A DNA stretch of 64,000 bases from Bacteroidales bacterium (GCA_016936975.1 JAFGWU010000004.1:42187-106186), one strand, 5' to 3'; counted from the stretch's first letter, positions 23,522 to 33,732 are shown. Made by a program: numbers and translations. The notes: generated from the sequence alone by a model not told the origin.

Positions 23522-26230
23522 ATGTCAGAAATAAAACGTGTTTATACGTTCGGGAACAAAAAGGCCGAAGGTAGGGCCGATATGAAAAACTTACTGGGAG
23601 GCAAAGGTGCCAATCTTGCCGAGATGAATCTGATCGGGGTTCCGGTTCCTCCGGGATTTACGATAACAACGGAGGTTTGTACGGAGTATAACCGGCTGGG
23701 GAAAGATGAGGTGGTTAAATTGATCCGTGAAGAGGTTCGGGCTGCGGTTAAGAATATTGAGGATATTATGGGAACTCGGTTCGGGAGCAATGAGAATCCC
23801 TGCCTGGTTTCCGTTCGTTCGGGAGCAAGGGTTTCGATGCCCGGAATGATGGATACAGTGCTGAATCTCGGAATGAATGAAGATGCAGTAAAAGGGCTGA
23901 CGGCCAAAACAGGCAATGATAGATTTGCATGGGATAGTTACCGGCGGTTTGTCCAGATGTATGGTGATGTGGTTCTCGGATTGAAACCGGAGAGCAAGGA
24001 AGACATCGATCCCTTTGAAGCCATCCTGGAAGAGGTTAAGAAAGCGCGGGGTGTGGAGAATGATAATCAGCTTGAGGTGGAGGATCTGAAGGAGCTCGTT
24101 GTTAAATTCAAGGAGGCTGTCAAGAAACAAACCGGGCATGATTTTCCGGTTGATCCCTGGGAGCAGCTGTGGGGTGCCGTGATGGCTGTGTTTGACAGCT
24201 GGAACACCCCGAGGGCAAAATACTACCGCCAGCTGAACCAGATCCCGGAAGAGTGGGGAACCGCTGTCAATGTACAGGCGATGGTGTTCGGTAATATGGG
24301 CTCATCATCCGGAACCGGTGTGGCATTCACAAGGGATGCCGGCACGGGCGAAGATATTTTCAACGGGGAATACCTGATTGATGCACAGGGAGAGGATGTG
24401 GTTGCCGGTGTCCGGACCCCTCAGCAGATCACAAAGGAGGGTTCCATCCGCTGGGCAAAGCTTGCCAGAGTTTCGGAGGAGGAACGGGTATCAAAGTATC
24501 CTTCCCTTGAAGAGGTTATGCCCGAAGTCTACGCCGAACTGAACGAAACACAGCAAAAACTTGAAGATCACTATGCAGATATGCAGGATCTCGAGTTCAC
24601 CATCCAGGAAGGTAAGCTTTGGCTGCTGCAAACCCGTAGCGGTAAGCGGACCGGGGCAGCGATGGTAAAGATTGCAATGGATCTGCTTCGTGAAGGAAAA
24701 ATTGATGAGCGTACCGCACTACTTCGCCAGTCACCCGCCAAACTCGATGAATTGCTGCATCCTGTTTTTGATAAAGCTGCCCTGTCCAAAGCCAATGTCC
24801 TGGCACAGGGATTGCCTGCCTCACCCGGTGCTGCAACCGGTCAGATTGTGTTTTTTGCTGATGAGGCAGCCAAATATCCGGCATCCATACTGGTGCGCAT
24901 TGAAACATCTCCCGAGGACCTCGAAGGTATGAATATTGCCAGAGGAATCCTGACTGCACGCGGAGGCATGACCTCCCACGCAGCTGTTGTGGCACGTGGG
25001 ATGGGCAAATGCTGCGTATCGGGGGCAGGAGGAATAAAGATCGATTACAAGGCACGTACCATGAGTGCCAAAGGCCTTGTACTGAAGGAAGGGGACTGGA
25101 TTTCCCTGAACGGAAGCACCGGCAATGTGCTGGAGGGAAAAATCCTGACGATTGATCCGGAATTAAGCGGTGATTTTGGTGCCATCCTTGAGCTGGCCGA
25201 GAAACATACAAAAATGGATGTCCGCACCAATGCGGATACCCCCCACGATGCAAAAGTCGCAAGGGAGTTCGGAGCAAAAGGGATTGGTCTGACCCGTACC
25301 GAACACATGTTCTTCGAAGGGGATCGGATTAAGGCCATGCGCGAAATGATCCTCGCGAAAAACGAAAAAGATCGCCGTAAGGCACTTGACAAGCTCTTAC
25401 CCTATCAAAGGGGAGATTTTGAAGGGATACTGGAAGCAATGGAAGGTTACGGGGTAACCATCCGTCTGCTTGACCCGCCTCTCCATGAGTTTGTTCCGCA
25501 TGACGATGCCAATCAGAAAATCATGGCTGAGGAGATGGGGGTTTCTGTTGAGGAGATTAAGACAATGGTTAATGACCTGCATGAATTCAACCCGATGCTC
25601 GGTCACCGCGGTTGCCGCCTGGGGAACACTTATCCTGAAATAACGGAGATGCAGGCGCGTGCCATCATTGAGGCTGCGGTCAATCTTAAGAAAAAGGGTG
25701 TGGATGCACGCCCGGAGATTATGGTTCCCCTGATCGGTACCTGGAAGGAATATAAGATGCAGGAGGAGATCATTCGTGCCACCGCGGAAAAAGTTTTTGA
25801 AGAGAAGGGGGCCCGGATTGACTTTATGGTCGGCACCATGATCGAAATTCCGCGTGCAGCCCTGACGGCAGACCTGATTGCAGAGCATGCTGAATTTTTC
25901 TCTTTCGGAACCAATGACCTTACCCAGATGACCTTCGGGTATTCCCGGGATGATGCCGGGACTTTTCTCCCGATATACCTGAATAAGGGCCTGTTGAAAA
26001 ATGATCCTTTCCAGACCCTGGACCAGGAGGGCGTCGGTCAGCTGGTCGAAATGGGGACCCAGAGGGGCAGATCGGTTCGTCCGGACCTTAAGGTGGGAAT
26101 CTGTGGCGAGCACGGTGGTGACCCCGATTCGGTGGAGTTCTGCCATCGCGTGGGTATGAATTATGTCAGCTGCAGTCCGTTCAGGGTGCCTATTGCACGC
26201 CTGGCCGCTGCACAGGCTGCTTTAAGGTAA
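23522..26230 (+). CDS. ppdK: pyruvate, phosphate dikinase
   Basis: This enzyme interconverts pyruvate, ATP and phosphate with PEP, AMP and pyrophosphate. At 902 residues it has the normal three-part layout. The N-terminal ATP-grasp domain has Gly-Gly-Lys-Gly-Ala-Asn-Leu-Ala-Glu-Met. The central swivelling domain carries phosphorylated His486 in Gly-Gly-Met-Thr-Ser-His-Ala-Ala-Val-Val. The C-terminal PEP barrel ends with the Gly-Ile-Cys-Gly-Glu-His-Gly-Gly-Asp segment. It is monocistronic, closed by a strong terminator, and next to pckA. Together they set the PEP/pyruvate/oxaloacetate node of an anaerobic Bacteroidota. A TACATTTG -7-like motif lies at 23449, but I see no clear -33. Confidence 0.96.
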   Translation: MSEIKRVYTFGNKKAEGRADMKNLLGGKGANLAEMNLIGVPVPPGFTITTEVCTEYNRLGKDEVVKLIREEVRAAVKNIEDIMGTRFGSNENPCLVSVRSGARVSMPGMMDTVLNLGMNEDAVKGLTAKTGNDRFAWDSYRRFVQMYGDVVLGLKPESKEDIDPFEAILEEVKKARGVENDNQLEVEDLKELVVKFKEAVKKQTGHDFPVDPWEQLWGAVMAVFDSWNTPRAKYYRQLNQIPEEWGTAVNVQAMVFGNMGSSSGTGVAFTRDAGTGEDIFNGEYLIDAQGEDVVAGVRTPQQITKEGSIRWAKLARVSEEERVSKYPSLEEVMPEVYAELNETQQKLEDHYADMQDLEFTIQEGKLWLLQTRSGKRTGAAMVKIAMDLLREGKIDERTALLRQSPAKLDELLHPVFDKAALSKANVLAQGLPASPGAATGQIVFFADEAAKYPASILVRIETSPEDLEGMNIARGILTARGGMTSHAAVVARGMGKCCVSGAGGIKIDYKARTMSAKGLVLKEGDWISLNGSTGNVLEGKILTIDPELSGDFGAILELAEKHTKMDVRTNADTPHDAKVAREFGAKGIGLTRTEHMFFEGDRIKAMREMILAKNEKDRRKALDKLLPYQRGDFEGILEAMEGYGVTIRLLDPPLHEFVPHDDANQKIMAEEMGVSVEEIKTMVNDLHEFNPMLGHRGCRLGNTYPEITEMQARAIIEAAVNLKKKGVDARPEIMVPLIGTWKEYKMQEEIIRATAEKVFEEKGARIDFMVGTMIEIPRAALTADLIAEHAEFFSFGTNDLTQMTFGYSRDDAGTFLPIYLNKGLLKNDPFQTLDQEGVGQLVEMGTQRGRSVRPDLKVGICGEHGGDPDSVEFCHRVGMNYVSCSPFRVPIARLAAAQAALR

Positions 26231-26254
26231 ACCATACCTTGAAGTTAAACTGAT

Positions 26255-26291
26255 AAATAGCAGCAAATTTGCATTTGCTGCTATTTTTTTT
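26255..26291 (+). terminator. intrinsic terminator after ppdK
   Basis: A 14-bp perfect stem (AAATAGCAGCAAAT with its complement) and a 4-base loop lead directly into a T-run ending at 26291. Confidence 0.9.
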
Positions 26292-26380
26292 GATATTTGA
26301 CAACAATGCTTTCAGAAAAGAGGATAATTAATTAACAAATTACTGCTAATTACATTAAAAGCCTTATAAATTATAATAAA

Positions 26381-27997
26381 ATGACCGATATTATTAAAAA
26401 GTTAAAACTTGAAGAGCTTGGCATCAGAGATATTTCCGAGGTTCTTTACAATCCTTCCTATGACCGGCTCTTTGAGGAAGAACTGCGTCCTGACCTGGAT
26501 GGATTTGAGAAGGGTGTATTGACGGAATTTGGTGCTGTAAAGGTTGATACAGGTATTTTCACCGGCCGTTCCCCGAAGGACAAGTATGTTCTTATGGATG
26601 ATAAGACGAGGGATACGGTTTGGTGGCGTTCGGACAAGGCAAAATCATCGGACAACAAACCGATTACCCGTGAGGTATGGGATCACTGTTATAAGCTTGC
26701 AGCCGATCAGCTGTCGGGTAAGCGTCTTTTTGTGGTTGATTGTTTCTGCGGGGCTAACGAGGATTCCCGGTTGAAGGTCCGGTTTATTTCAGAAGTGGCC
26801 TGGCAGGCTCATTTCATTAAGAATATGTTCATCAGACCCTCCGTAGAGGAGGAAAAGTTATTTGAACCCGATTTTGTGGTGCTCAATGCGGCAAAAACGA
26901 CCAATCCCGACTGGAAGGAACAGGGATTGCATTCCGAGGTGTTTGTGTTCTTTAATCTGACGGAAGGCCGGTCGGTCATAGGTGGATCATGGTACGGCGG
27001 TGAAATGAAAAAGGGGATTTTCTCGGTCATGAACTATTATTTGCCCCTGAAGGGAATTGCAGCCATGCATTGCTCGGCCAACGTCGGGAAGAGGGGGGAT
27101 GTGGCCATTTTCTTCGGTCTTTCAGGAACCGGGAAAACAACCCTTTCCACCGATCCAAAGCGGGCATTGATCGGGGATGATGAGCACGGATGGGATGATG
27201 ACGGGATCTTTAATTTTGAAGGGGGGTGTTATGCAAAAACCATCAGGCTGAGCAAAGAGAACGAACCGGATATATACAATGCCATCAGGCGGGATGCCCT
27301 TCTTGAAAATGTCACGGTCCGTGAGGATGGAACTGTTGATTTTGATGATCAGTCCGTTACGGAAAATACCAGGGTTTCTTACCCGATATACCACATCGAG
27401 AATATCGTGAAGCCGGTCTCAAAAGCGGGTCATGCCACAAAGGTCATATTCCTTACTGCCGATGCCTTTGGTGTCATGCCCCCTGTCTCCCGGCTCACCC
27501 CGGAACAGACTGAATATCATTTTCTTTCCGGCTTCACTGCAAAGCTTGCCGGTACCGAAGTAGGCATCCAGGAGCCGGTGCCCGCATTTTCTTCCTGTTT
27601 CGGTGCAGCTTTTCTGATGCTTCATCCCACAAAATACGGGGAGGAGCTGGTTAAGAAAATGAAACTGGCCGGTGCAACAGCCTACCTGGTTAATACAGGA
27701 TGGAACGGAACGGGCAGGCGAATATCCATAAAGGATACCCGGCGGATCATCGACGCCATCCTGGATGGAACCATTGATCATGCGGAGACGCATACGATTC
27801 CTTACTTCAATCTGCAGGTGCCCCTTGCGCTGGAAGGGATTGATCCGACCATCCTGGATCCCCGCAATACCTATTCCGATCCTGATGAATGGGAACGAAA
27901 AGCTAAAAATCTGGCTGCAAAATTTATTGAGAACTTTAAACAGTTTACTGATAAGGAGGAAGGACGGGCGCTTGTTTCTGCCGGACCACAATTATAA
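26381..27997 (+). CDS. pckA: phosphoenolpyruvate carboxykinase (ATP)
   Basis: PckA interconverts oxaloacetate and PEP with ATP/ADP. In anaerobic Bacteroidota it often runs toward oxaloacetate during succinate fermentation. The protein is 538 residues, the usual length. The P-loop [11 protein letters not shown] is at about 246-256, followed by the Gly-Asp-Asp-Glu-His-Gly-Trp kinase-2 motif that binds Mn2+. The adenine-binding Asn-Thr-Gly-Trp segment is near the C-terminus. It is on the same strand as ppdK but behind that gene's terminator, so it needs its own promoter. It converges with cdaA across 31 bp. Confidence 0.97.
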   Translation: MTDIIKKLKLEELGIRDISEVLYNPSYDRLFEEELRPDLDGFEKGVLTEFGAVKVDTGIFTGRSPKDKYVLMDDKTRDTVWWRSDKAKSSDNKPITREVWDHCYKLAADQLSGKRLFVVDCFCGANEDSRLKVRFISEVAWQAHFIKNMFIRPSVEEEKLFEPDFVVLNAAKTTNPDWKEQGLHSEVFVFFNLTEGRSVIGGSWYGGEMKKGIFSVMNYYLPLKGIAAMHCSANVGKRGDVAIFFGLSGTGKTTLSTDPKRALIGDDEHGWDDDGIFNFEGGCYAKTIRLSKENEPDIYNAIRRDALLENVTVREDGTVDFDDQSVTENTRVSYPIYHIENIVKPVSKAGHATKVIFLTADAFGVMPPVSRLTPEQTEYHFLSGFTAKLAGTEVGIQEPVPAFSSCFGAAFLMLHPTKYGEELVKKMKLAGATAYLVNTGWNGTGRRISIKDTRRIIDAILDGTIDHAETHTIPYFNLQVPLALEGIDPTILDPRNTYSDPDEWERKAKNLAAKFIENFKQFTDKEEGRALVSAGPQL

Positions 27998-28028
27998 TTT
28001 GTCTGTTCCCGGAGGGGGAACGGGGAGA

Positions 28029-28808
28029 TTATCCGAACTCCTCCTCCATCTTCTGCATCAGGGTTTTGGGGGAAATGTTTTTTTGAAGGATCCCTTTCTC
28101 AGCAATGGAGATCTGTCCGGTCTCCTCGGAAACCACAATTACAAAGGAGTCTGTGATTTCTGAAATGCCCAGGGCAGCTCTGTGACGCAATCCGTATTCG
28201 GGAGGAAGGTCTATCTTTTCGGTAACCGGAAGGATAACCCGTGCGGCTTTTATTTTCTCACCATCCACAATAACCGCTCCATCATGCAGGGGACTTTTCG
28301 GGTGAAAGATGCTCCATAGTAAACGGCTTGAAGTGTCGGCGTTTAGCTTTTCTCCGGTTTCAATATACATGTCGAGATTCGATTTTCTCCGGATCACGAT
28401 CAGGGCTCCCACTTTATCCTGGGCAAACTGCAGGACAGCTTTCAGCAGTGATTTGTGCTTCAGTTCATGCTTGGGTTCAAACCTGATGTTAAGGAACTTT
28501 TCAAAACTGATCCGGTTTCCATCCACATACCGTGATCCGATATAAATCAGGAACCTTCTGATCTCCTGCTGGAATACAATGATTAGGGCAATGACCCCCA
28601 CCCCGATTACCTGCCCGATGATGGAACTCAACAGCTCCATCTTCAATGCTTTTACGGCCCACCAGAACACATAAATGGCCGCAATGCCCAGAAAGATGTT
28701 AAAGGCCACCGTCCCGCGGATCAACATATAAACCTGGTACAGCAGAACTGCAACCAGGATAATGTCAATAACATCCAGGAAGCGTATATGAATAAAAGCG
28801 GTTATCAT
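28029..28808 (-). CDS. cdaA: diadenylate cyclase, membrane-bound CdaA type
   Basis: CdaA makes cyclic di-AMP from two ATP. The 259-residue protein has three N-terminal membrane helices (about 10-80), then a DisA_N cyclase domain. The active-site Asp-Gly-Ala (His-Asp-Gly-Ala-Val-Ile) and Arg-His-Arg (Leu-Arg-His-Arg-Ala-Ala) motifs are intact, so activity is expected. It follows folP by 24 bp on the same strand; this pairing recurs in Bacteroidota and suggests co-expression. Cyclic di-AMP usually controls potassium and cell-wall homeostasis; nothing here shows the target. Confidence 0.93.
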   Translation of the reverse strand: MITAFIHIRFLDVIDIILVAVLLYQVYMLIRGTVAFNIFLGIAAIYVFWWAVKALKMELLSSIIGQVIGVGVIALIIVFQQEIRRFLIYIGSRYVDGNRISFEKFLNIRFEPKHELKHKSLLKAVLQFAQDKVGALIVIRRKSNLDMYIETGEKLNADTSSRLLWSIFHPKSPLHDGAVIVDGEKIKAARVILPVTEKIDLPPEYGLRHRAALGISEITDSFVIVVSEETGQISIAEKGILQKNISPKTLMQKMEEEFG

Positions 28809-28832
28809 TGTTCAAACAATGTTCAAATTTAA

Positions 28833-29711
28833 TTATTTACCTGATTTAACCATTTCATTGAAGAGTTTAATAGTCTCCCTGGCTGCTTTTATATCGTGAA
28901 CCCTCAGAATATTGGCTCCCTTCAGCAGGGCTGCCATGTGAACGGCGGTTGTACCGTTGAGAGATTCCCCGGGTTGGATGTCGAGTGTCCGGTAAATCAT
29001 AGATTTTCTGGAAAGTCCTACCAGCAGAGGAAGCTCCAGCATTCTGAAAGTTTCCAGATTGTTGAGGATGGTAAAGTTGTGCTCAACGCTCTTCCCGAAT
29101 CCGAATCCGGGATCAATAATGATGTCGCTGATACCTTCTTTTCGGAGCAGATTTACTTTTTGCCCGAAAAACCGGAGGATCTCATCCAGGACATTGTCGT
29201 AAACCGGGTTCTTTTGCATGGTTTCAGGGGTGCCCTGCATGTGCATGATGATATAGGGGACATTCAGCTTTGCAATGGTTTTTATCATGTGATGGTCCAT
29301 TTCACCCGCCGAGATATCATTGATTATATCCACCCTGTATTCGGGGACCACTCTTTTTGCGATGCCTGAACGATAGGTGTCCACGGATATAACCAGGTCG
29401 GGAAAAGCATTCCGGAGCCGGCCCAGGGCCATGTTTAACCTGTTGTATTCCTCCTCCTCGCTTACGAGAACAGCACCGGGACGCGATGAGCAGCCACCGA
29501 TATCAATAATATCCGCACCCTCTTCAATCATTCTTCCTGCCGCTTCAAGAATGGATTGCGGGTCATTGAACCGGCTTCCTTCATAAAACGAATCGTCTGT
29601 AACGTTGATAATGCCCATAATCTTCGGGGTGTGAAGATCCATCAGCCGACCGTTACAATTGATGCTCAGGTTTCTTGAAAAAATCAGGTTGTTTGAAGAG
29701 AAGTCGTTCAT
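28833..29711 (-). CDS. folP: dihydropteroate synthase
   Basis: FolP joins p-aminobenzoate to 6-hydroxymethyl-dihydropterin pyrophosphate in folate synthesis and is the sulfonamide target. The protein is 292 residues. It has the pterin-site Met-Gly-Ile-Ile-Asn-Val-Thr-Asp-Asp-Ser-Phe segment, Asp-Ile-Gly-Gly-Cys-Ser-Ser-Arg-Pro-Gly, and Asp-Pro-Gly-Phe-Gly-Phe-Gly-Lys, all conserved. I chose ATG 29711; an in-frame ATG at 29774 would add 21 hydrophobic residues that reach into the divergent tmk promoter region. It is first gene of the folP-cdaA unit. Confidence 0.95.
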   Translation of the reverse strand: MNDFSSNNLIFSRNLSINCNGRLMDLHTPKIMGIINVTDDSFYEGSRFNDPQSILEAAGRMIEEGADIIDIGGCSSRPGAVLVSEEEEYNRLNMALGRLRNAFPDLVISVDTYRSGIAKRVVPEYRVDIINDISAGEMDHHMIKTIAKLNVPYIIMHMQGTPETMQKNPVYDNVLDEILRFFGQKVNLLRKEGISDIIIDPGFGFGKSVEHNFTILNNLETFRMLELPLLVGLSRKSMIYRTLDIQPGESLNGTTAVHMAALLKGANILRVHDIKAARETIKLFNEMVKSGK

Positions 29712-29791
29712 AAAAGAGACCCAAGTTGGTATGATATTTTGTATGTTTGGAAACAAAATTAAGATATAGTTCAAATAATCTGCAGGCTTTA

Positions 29792-30472
29792 ATGAGTTTT
29801 ATTGTTGTTGAGGGTCTTGACGGATCGGGAAAATCCACCCAGATGGGATTTCTGAGAGCTTATCTGGATGCTATGAAAAAACCTTACCGTTATCTCCATT
29901 TTCCGAGGTTGGAGGAAGGGGTCTATGGAAAGCTAATCGCTCGATTTCTGAGAGGGGAGATGGGAGCCATCAACCAGGTGGACCCTTACCTGGTGGCCCT
30001 GATTTTTGCGGGAGACAGGGCTGAGGCCTCTGATATTATAGGCGGCTGGATAAAAAATAAACACATCGTTATCCTGGACCGGTATGTTTACTCCAATATC
30101 GCATTTCAGTGTGCTAAGATTCCCGACCCGGGGGAGCGGAGCAGATTAAGGGACTGGATTTTGAATCTCGAATTCGAAGTCAACAAAATCCCGAAACCCG
30201 ACCTGAACCTGTTCCTTGATGTTCCGATTGAGTTTGTGCATGCTCAGCTAAAGAGCCATCGGGAGGGCAGTGACCGGGATTACCTCAAAGGGTGCCGGGA
30301 CATTCATGAGGATAGCCTCAGGTTCCAGGAAACAGTCAGGGAGGTATACCTGTCCCTCCCTTCCCGGGTGGACGATCTGAAGGTCATAAATTGCCAGAAC
30401 CCTGGCGGGGAGATGAAACCGGCCGGACAGATTTTTGAGCTGATTAAAAAACAAATTACCGGTTTATTATGA
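29792..30472 (+). CDS. tmk: thymidylate kinase
   Basis: Tmk phosphorylates dTMP to dTDP. At 226 residues it has the P-loop Glu-Gly-Leu-Asp-Gly-Ser-Gly-Lys-Ser-Thr at about 7-16, the Asp-Arg-Tyr segment near residue 105, and a Pro-Asp-Leu-Asn-Leu-Phe-Leu-Asp strand near 150. ATG 29792 places the P-loop at the usual distance; ATG 29747 would add 15 residues. Its stop overlaps the start of the DoxX-type gene by 4 bp. It diverges from folP. Confidence 0.92.
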   Translation: MSFIVVEGLDGSGKSTQMGFLRAYLDAMKKPYRYLHFPRLEEGVYGKLIARFLRGEMGAINQVDPYLVALIFAGDRAEASDIIGGWIKNKHIVILDRYVYSNIAFQCAKIPDPGERSRLRDWILNLEFEVNKIPKPDLNLFLDVPIEFVHAQLKSHREGSDRDYLKGCRDIHEDSLRFQETVREVYLSLPSRVDDLKVINCQNPGGEMKPAGQIFELIKKQITGLL

Positions 30473-31827
30473 ATTTTTTGAGATTATTGAGCAGGTTTAT
30501 TGTCGGGATTGTATTTATATTCAGCGGTTTTGTAAAGGCGGTAGATCCACTTGGATCGGCCTATAAGTTTACCGATTATTTTCACGCATTCGGACTGGAT
30601 TTTCTGACAGTCCTGGCTTTACCCCTGGCAATCTTTCTTGCAGCAATTGAGCTGGTCCTTGGATTGACCCTCATCATGGGTTTCCAGAGAAAAGTCTCTT
30701 ACTGGGTGTTGTTCCTGTTCATGTCGTTTTTCACCCTTCTTACGCTTGTCCTGGCCATTTTCAACCCGGTGGCCGACTGCGGGTGCTTCGGGGATGCCAT
30801 TATTCTTACAAACTGGCAGACCTTTTTCAAGAATATCATTTTAATGCCGTTTGTCCTGCTCCTCTTTTTTAATCGGAACCGCCGTTATCACGGTTATGGA
30901 GATCCTTTTGAGTGGGGAGTCATATCGGCTCTTTTTGCGGCTGTGGTTTTGTTTTCGGTTAACAGTTACCGGCATCTTCCCCTGCTCGACTTCCGGCCTT
31001 ACGATGTGGGAACGCACGTTGCAGAAGAGATGACGATTCCCGATGGGGCACCGGCAGACCAGTATAAAACAAAGCTATTCTACAGGGAGCGTTCCTCAGG
31101 GAAAATCAGAAGTTTTACCCTGGAAAATTATCCGAAAGATACGCTGAAATGGGAATTTGTCAACAGCGAATCGAAATTAATCAGGAAAGGATATGAACCC
31201 CCGATTCAGGATTTTGCCATTCAGGATCCTTATGGAGAAGAGATAACCGGGCAGATCCTGAATGACCCGGGATACGCTCTTCTGATGTTTTGCCAGGATA
31301 TTGATAAATCAAATCCGACAGCATTGGAGAACAGCAATGAATGGGCAAACCTGCAGTTGATCACCGGCGACTATAAATTTTATGCGGTCACCTCTTCAAA
31401 TCAGCAGCAAGTAACCATGGTGAAGGAGGAGTACGGGTTAATATATGACTTTTACAGCGCTGATGAGATTTTGTTAAAAACCGTTGTCCGATCAAATCCC
31501 GGATTTTTGCTCCTTAAGGATGGAATCATAATAGGCAAATGGAGCTGGAGAGATTTCCCTTCGGTTGCTGACATTGATCCATCCTGGCCCGAAATGGTCG
31601 AACAGGCCAGCAGCACGATCAACGAGGAGGCGTTTTTTACGGAAGAGTGGAATTATGAACCGACGGGTTTTGATGTGGTTCGGTTTGACCGGCCGGCAAT
31701 GAAATATATTTTCGGGGAAGCCGGGAACCTCTGCAAAAATTTGATCATCACTGGTTTTCTGCTTCTTTTATTGCTGTTATACTCTGTGACAGGGTTATTC
31801 GTATTGCTCAAAAAGAAAAAAAGATAA
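30469..31827 (+). CDS. DoxX/MauE-type membrane protein with C-terminal thioredoxin-like region
   Basis: This 452-residue inner-membrane protein has four N-terminal helices of the DoxX/MauE type (about 10-165, including a Phe-Ser-Gly-Phe-Val-Lys motif and a Cys-Gly-Cys-Phe-Gly-Asp motif in the loop after helix 3). A large periplasmic domain (about 180-425) follows, then a last helix and a Lys/Arg tail. The paired cysteines are typical of redox-linked MauE relatives, suggesting a role in envelope thiol redox. The periplasmic part lacks a Cys-x-x-Cys, so it is not an active thioredoxin. It is conserved next to tpiA in Bacteroides. Translation is coupled to tmk. Confidence 0.7.
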   Translation: MNFLRLLSRFIVGIVFIFSGFVKAVDPLGSAYKFTDYFHAFGLDFLTVLALPLAIFLAAIELVLGLTLIMGFQRKVSYWVLFLFMSFFTLLTLVLAIFNPVADCGCFGDAIILTNWQTFFKNIILMPFVLLLFFNRNRRYHGYGDPFEWGVISALFAAVVLFSVNSYRHLPLLDFRPYDVGTHVAEEMTIPDGAPADQYKTKLFYRERSSGKIRSFTLENYPKDTLKWEFVNSESKLIRKGYEPPIQDFAIQDPYGEEITGQILNDPGYALLMFCQDIDKSNPTALENSNEWANLQLITGDYKFYAVTSSNQQQVTMVKEEYGLIYDFYSADEILLKTVVRSNPGFLLLKDGIIIGKWSWRDFPSVADIDPSWPEMVEQASSTINEEAFFTEEWNYEPTGFDVVRFDRPAMKYIFGEAGNLCKNLIITGFLLLLLLLYSVTGLFVLLKKKKR

Positions 31828-31829
31828 AC

Positions 31830-32912
31830 TTGGCAAGAAGGATTATCCAGCGGTTCTTATATGCCTTACTCGTCCTCTGGGGCGTCGTTACCGTTGTATT
31901 TCTCCTGTTCAATGTGCTTCCGGGTGATCCTGCCAGGATGCTTCTCGGACAGAGGGCTGACCTGAGGTCGGTGGAAATGATCAGGGAGGAGCTTGGATTG
32001 GATAAGCCGCTCCCATTGCAATACCTCAAATATCTGAACGATCTTTCTCCCCTTTCGGTTCACAGGATTAATGATCAGGAAGACTATTTCTTTCTCGACA
32101 GGGAGAAGTATGGCAACCCGGCGGTTTTATTAAATGGCGCAAGAGGATTGTGTCTTGTCCTGAAAGCTCCTTACCTGGGAACGAGTTTTCAGAATCGCAG
32201 GCAGGTTTCCGAAATGATATTGGACGTCTTTCCAAACACCCTTATCCTGGCAGTTACGGCGATCCTCATGGCCTCCTTACTGGGCATCATGGTGGGTATC
32301 CTCTGTGCGATCCGGAAAGATAGCTGGTTTGACAGGCTTTCCATATTCCTTTCCACTCTTGGTATGTCGCTTCCTTCCTTCTTTTCAGCGATTCTTACCG
32401 GCTGGTTTTTTGCATTCGTACTGGCTGATTTTACCGGGCTCAATCTCACCGGTAACATAACGGAGATTGATCCGCTCGGAAGAGGGATCCGGTTCCAGTT
32501 TAAGAATCTCATCCTTCCGGCGGTTACACTGGGTATCAGGCCCCTGTCGATATTTGTCCAGCTCACCAGAAACTCATTTCTGGATGTATTGAGTCAGGAC
32601 TACATCCGCACAGCAAAGGCGAAAGGACTTTCATTCAGCAGGATTATCGGCAGGCATGCCCTGAGAAATGCATTGAATCCATTGATTACGGCGATGAGCG
32701 GCTGGTTCGCATCGCTTATGGCCGGGGTGGTATTTGTGGAATACATTTTTGGATGGAAAGGACTGGGGTACCTGATTGTCGATGCCCTGAATCAATATGA
32801 TATGCCTGTGGTACTTGGCTCGGTTTTAATTATAGCCTCTGTTTTTATTGTTATCAACATGCTGGTGGACCTTGTGTATGCAATTCTGGATCCAAGGGTG
32901 CGAACGGCATAG
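31830..32912 (+). CDS. ABC transporter permease, DppB/OppB type, without visible partners
   Basis: This 360-residue permease has an N-terminal helix followed by the Phe-Asn-Val-Leu-Pro-Gly-Asp-Pro-Ala motif of dipeptide/oligopeptide permeases. It also has the long periplasmic loop with Leu-Gly-Leu-Asp-Lys-Pro, five more helices, and the EAA loop (Asp-Tyr-Ile-Arg-Thr-Ala-Lys-Ala-Lys-Gly-Leu-Ser) that docks an ATPase. The start is TTG at 31830, 2 bp after the previous stop; the next in-frame ATG would remove helix 1. No second permease, ATPase or binding protein is in the window, so partners must be encoded elsewhere. The substrate, probably peptides, is uncertain. Confidence 0.85.
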   Translation: MARRIIQRFLYALLVLWGVVTVVFLLFNVLPGDPARMLLGQRADLRSVEMIREELGLDKPLPLQYLKYLNDLSPLSVHRINDQEDYFFLDREKYGNPAVLLNGARGLCLVLKAPYLGTSFQNRRQVSEMILDVFPNTLILAVTAILMASLLGIMVGILCAIRKDSWFDRLSIFLSTLGMSLPSFFSAILTGWFFAFVLADFTGLNLTGNITEIDPLGRGIRFQFKNLILPAVTLGIRPLSIFVQLTRNSFLDVLSQDYIRTAKAKGLSFSRIIGRHALRNALNPLITAMSGWFASLMAGVVFVEYIFGWKGLGYLIVDALNQYDMPVVLGSVLIIASVFIVINMLVDLVYAILDPRVRTA

Positions 32913-32982
32913 AATGGTCATCGGATTCTTTGCCAATATTTGTTATTTTTAATCCTTATTAATCTCCAAACACTATTGAAAT

Positions 32983-33732
32983 ATGAGAAAGAAAATTGTT
33001 GCAGGAAACTGGAAAATGCATACGCTTCTAAAAGAGGGTATGGAACTGGCAGAAAAGGTTGAAAGGTTTTCAAAGGAGAAGGGCGATGATGTGATCGTGG
33101 TTATCGCACCTCCTTTTACACACCTGAGCAAAATCAGGGAAGTCACGGACCTTGTGAAACTGGCGGCGCAAAACTGTTCCAGCGAAGAGAGCGGGGCCTA
33201 TACCGGGGAGGTTTCACCGGATATGCTTCTATCTGCCGGGGCTGAGTATGTCATCCTGGGACATTCTGAAAGGAGGGCTTATTATCATGAAGATAATCAT
33301 CTTTTGAATAAAAAGATCAGGCTGGCACTGGATAAGGGACTTAAACCGATTTACTGCTGTGGGGAGGTCCTGGCAGAGCGCGAGGCCGGTAAGTTGTTTG
33401 AAGTGGTTAAGGATCAGCTGACGGTGGGGCTTCAGGGACTGAACACCGCGCAGTTTTCACAGGTTATTATTGCATACGAACCTGTATGGGCTATTGGTAC
33501 AGGGATTACGGCAACGCCTGCACAGGCCCAGGAGATGCATGCTTTCATTCGCAACCTGATCGCGGATATGTATGACGACAGAATAGCCGGTGAAACAACG
33601 ATTCTTTATGGCGGCAGCTGTAAACCTTCGAATGCACGGGAGCTTTTTGCCAATCCGGATGTTGACGGCGGACTCATCGGGGGCGCATCCCTGAAAGCTG
33701 AGGATTTTATCCAGATTGTGAATGCATTTTAA
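32983..33732 (+). CDS. tpiA: triosephosphate isomerase
   Basis: TpiA interconverts DHAP and glyceraldehyde 3-phosphate. At 249 residues it has the N-terminal Ala-Gly-Asn-Trp-Lys-Met, catalytic His in Leu-Gly-His-Ser-Glu-Arg-Arg, catalytic Glu in Ala-Tyr-Glu-Pro-Val-Trp-Ala-Ile-Gly-Thr-Gly, and the phosphate loop Tyr-Gly-Gly-Ser. It would also take DHAP from the aldolase route upstream in the window. prmA begins 15 bp downstream. Confidence 0.97.
   Translation: MRKKIVAGNWKMHTLLKEGMELAEKVERFSKEKGDDVIVVIAPPFTHLSKIREVTDLVKLAAQNCSSEESGAYTGEVSPDMLLSAGAEYVILGHSERRAYYHEDNHLLNKKIRLALDKGLKPIYCCGEVLAEREAGKLFEVVKDQLTVGLQGLNTAQFSQVIIAYEPVWAIGTGITATPAQAQEMHAFIRNLIADMYDDRIAGETTILYGGSCKPSNARELFANPDVDGGLIGGASLKAEDFIQIVNAF

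Noticed and set aside
28005..28021. Hairpin GTTCCC...GGGAAC between pckA and cdaA as terminator
   Set aside because: The stem is short and has no T-run on either strand.
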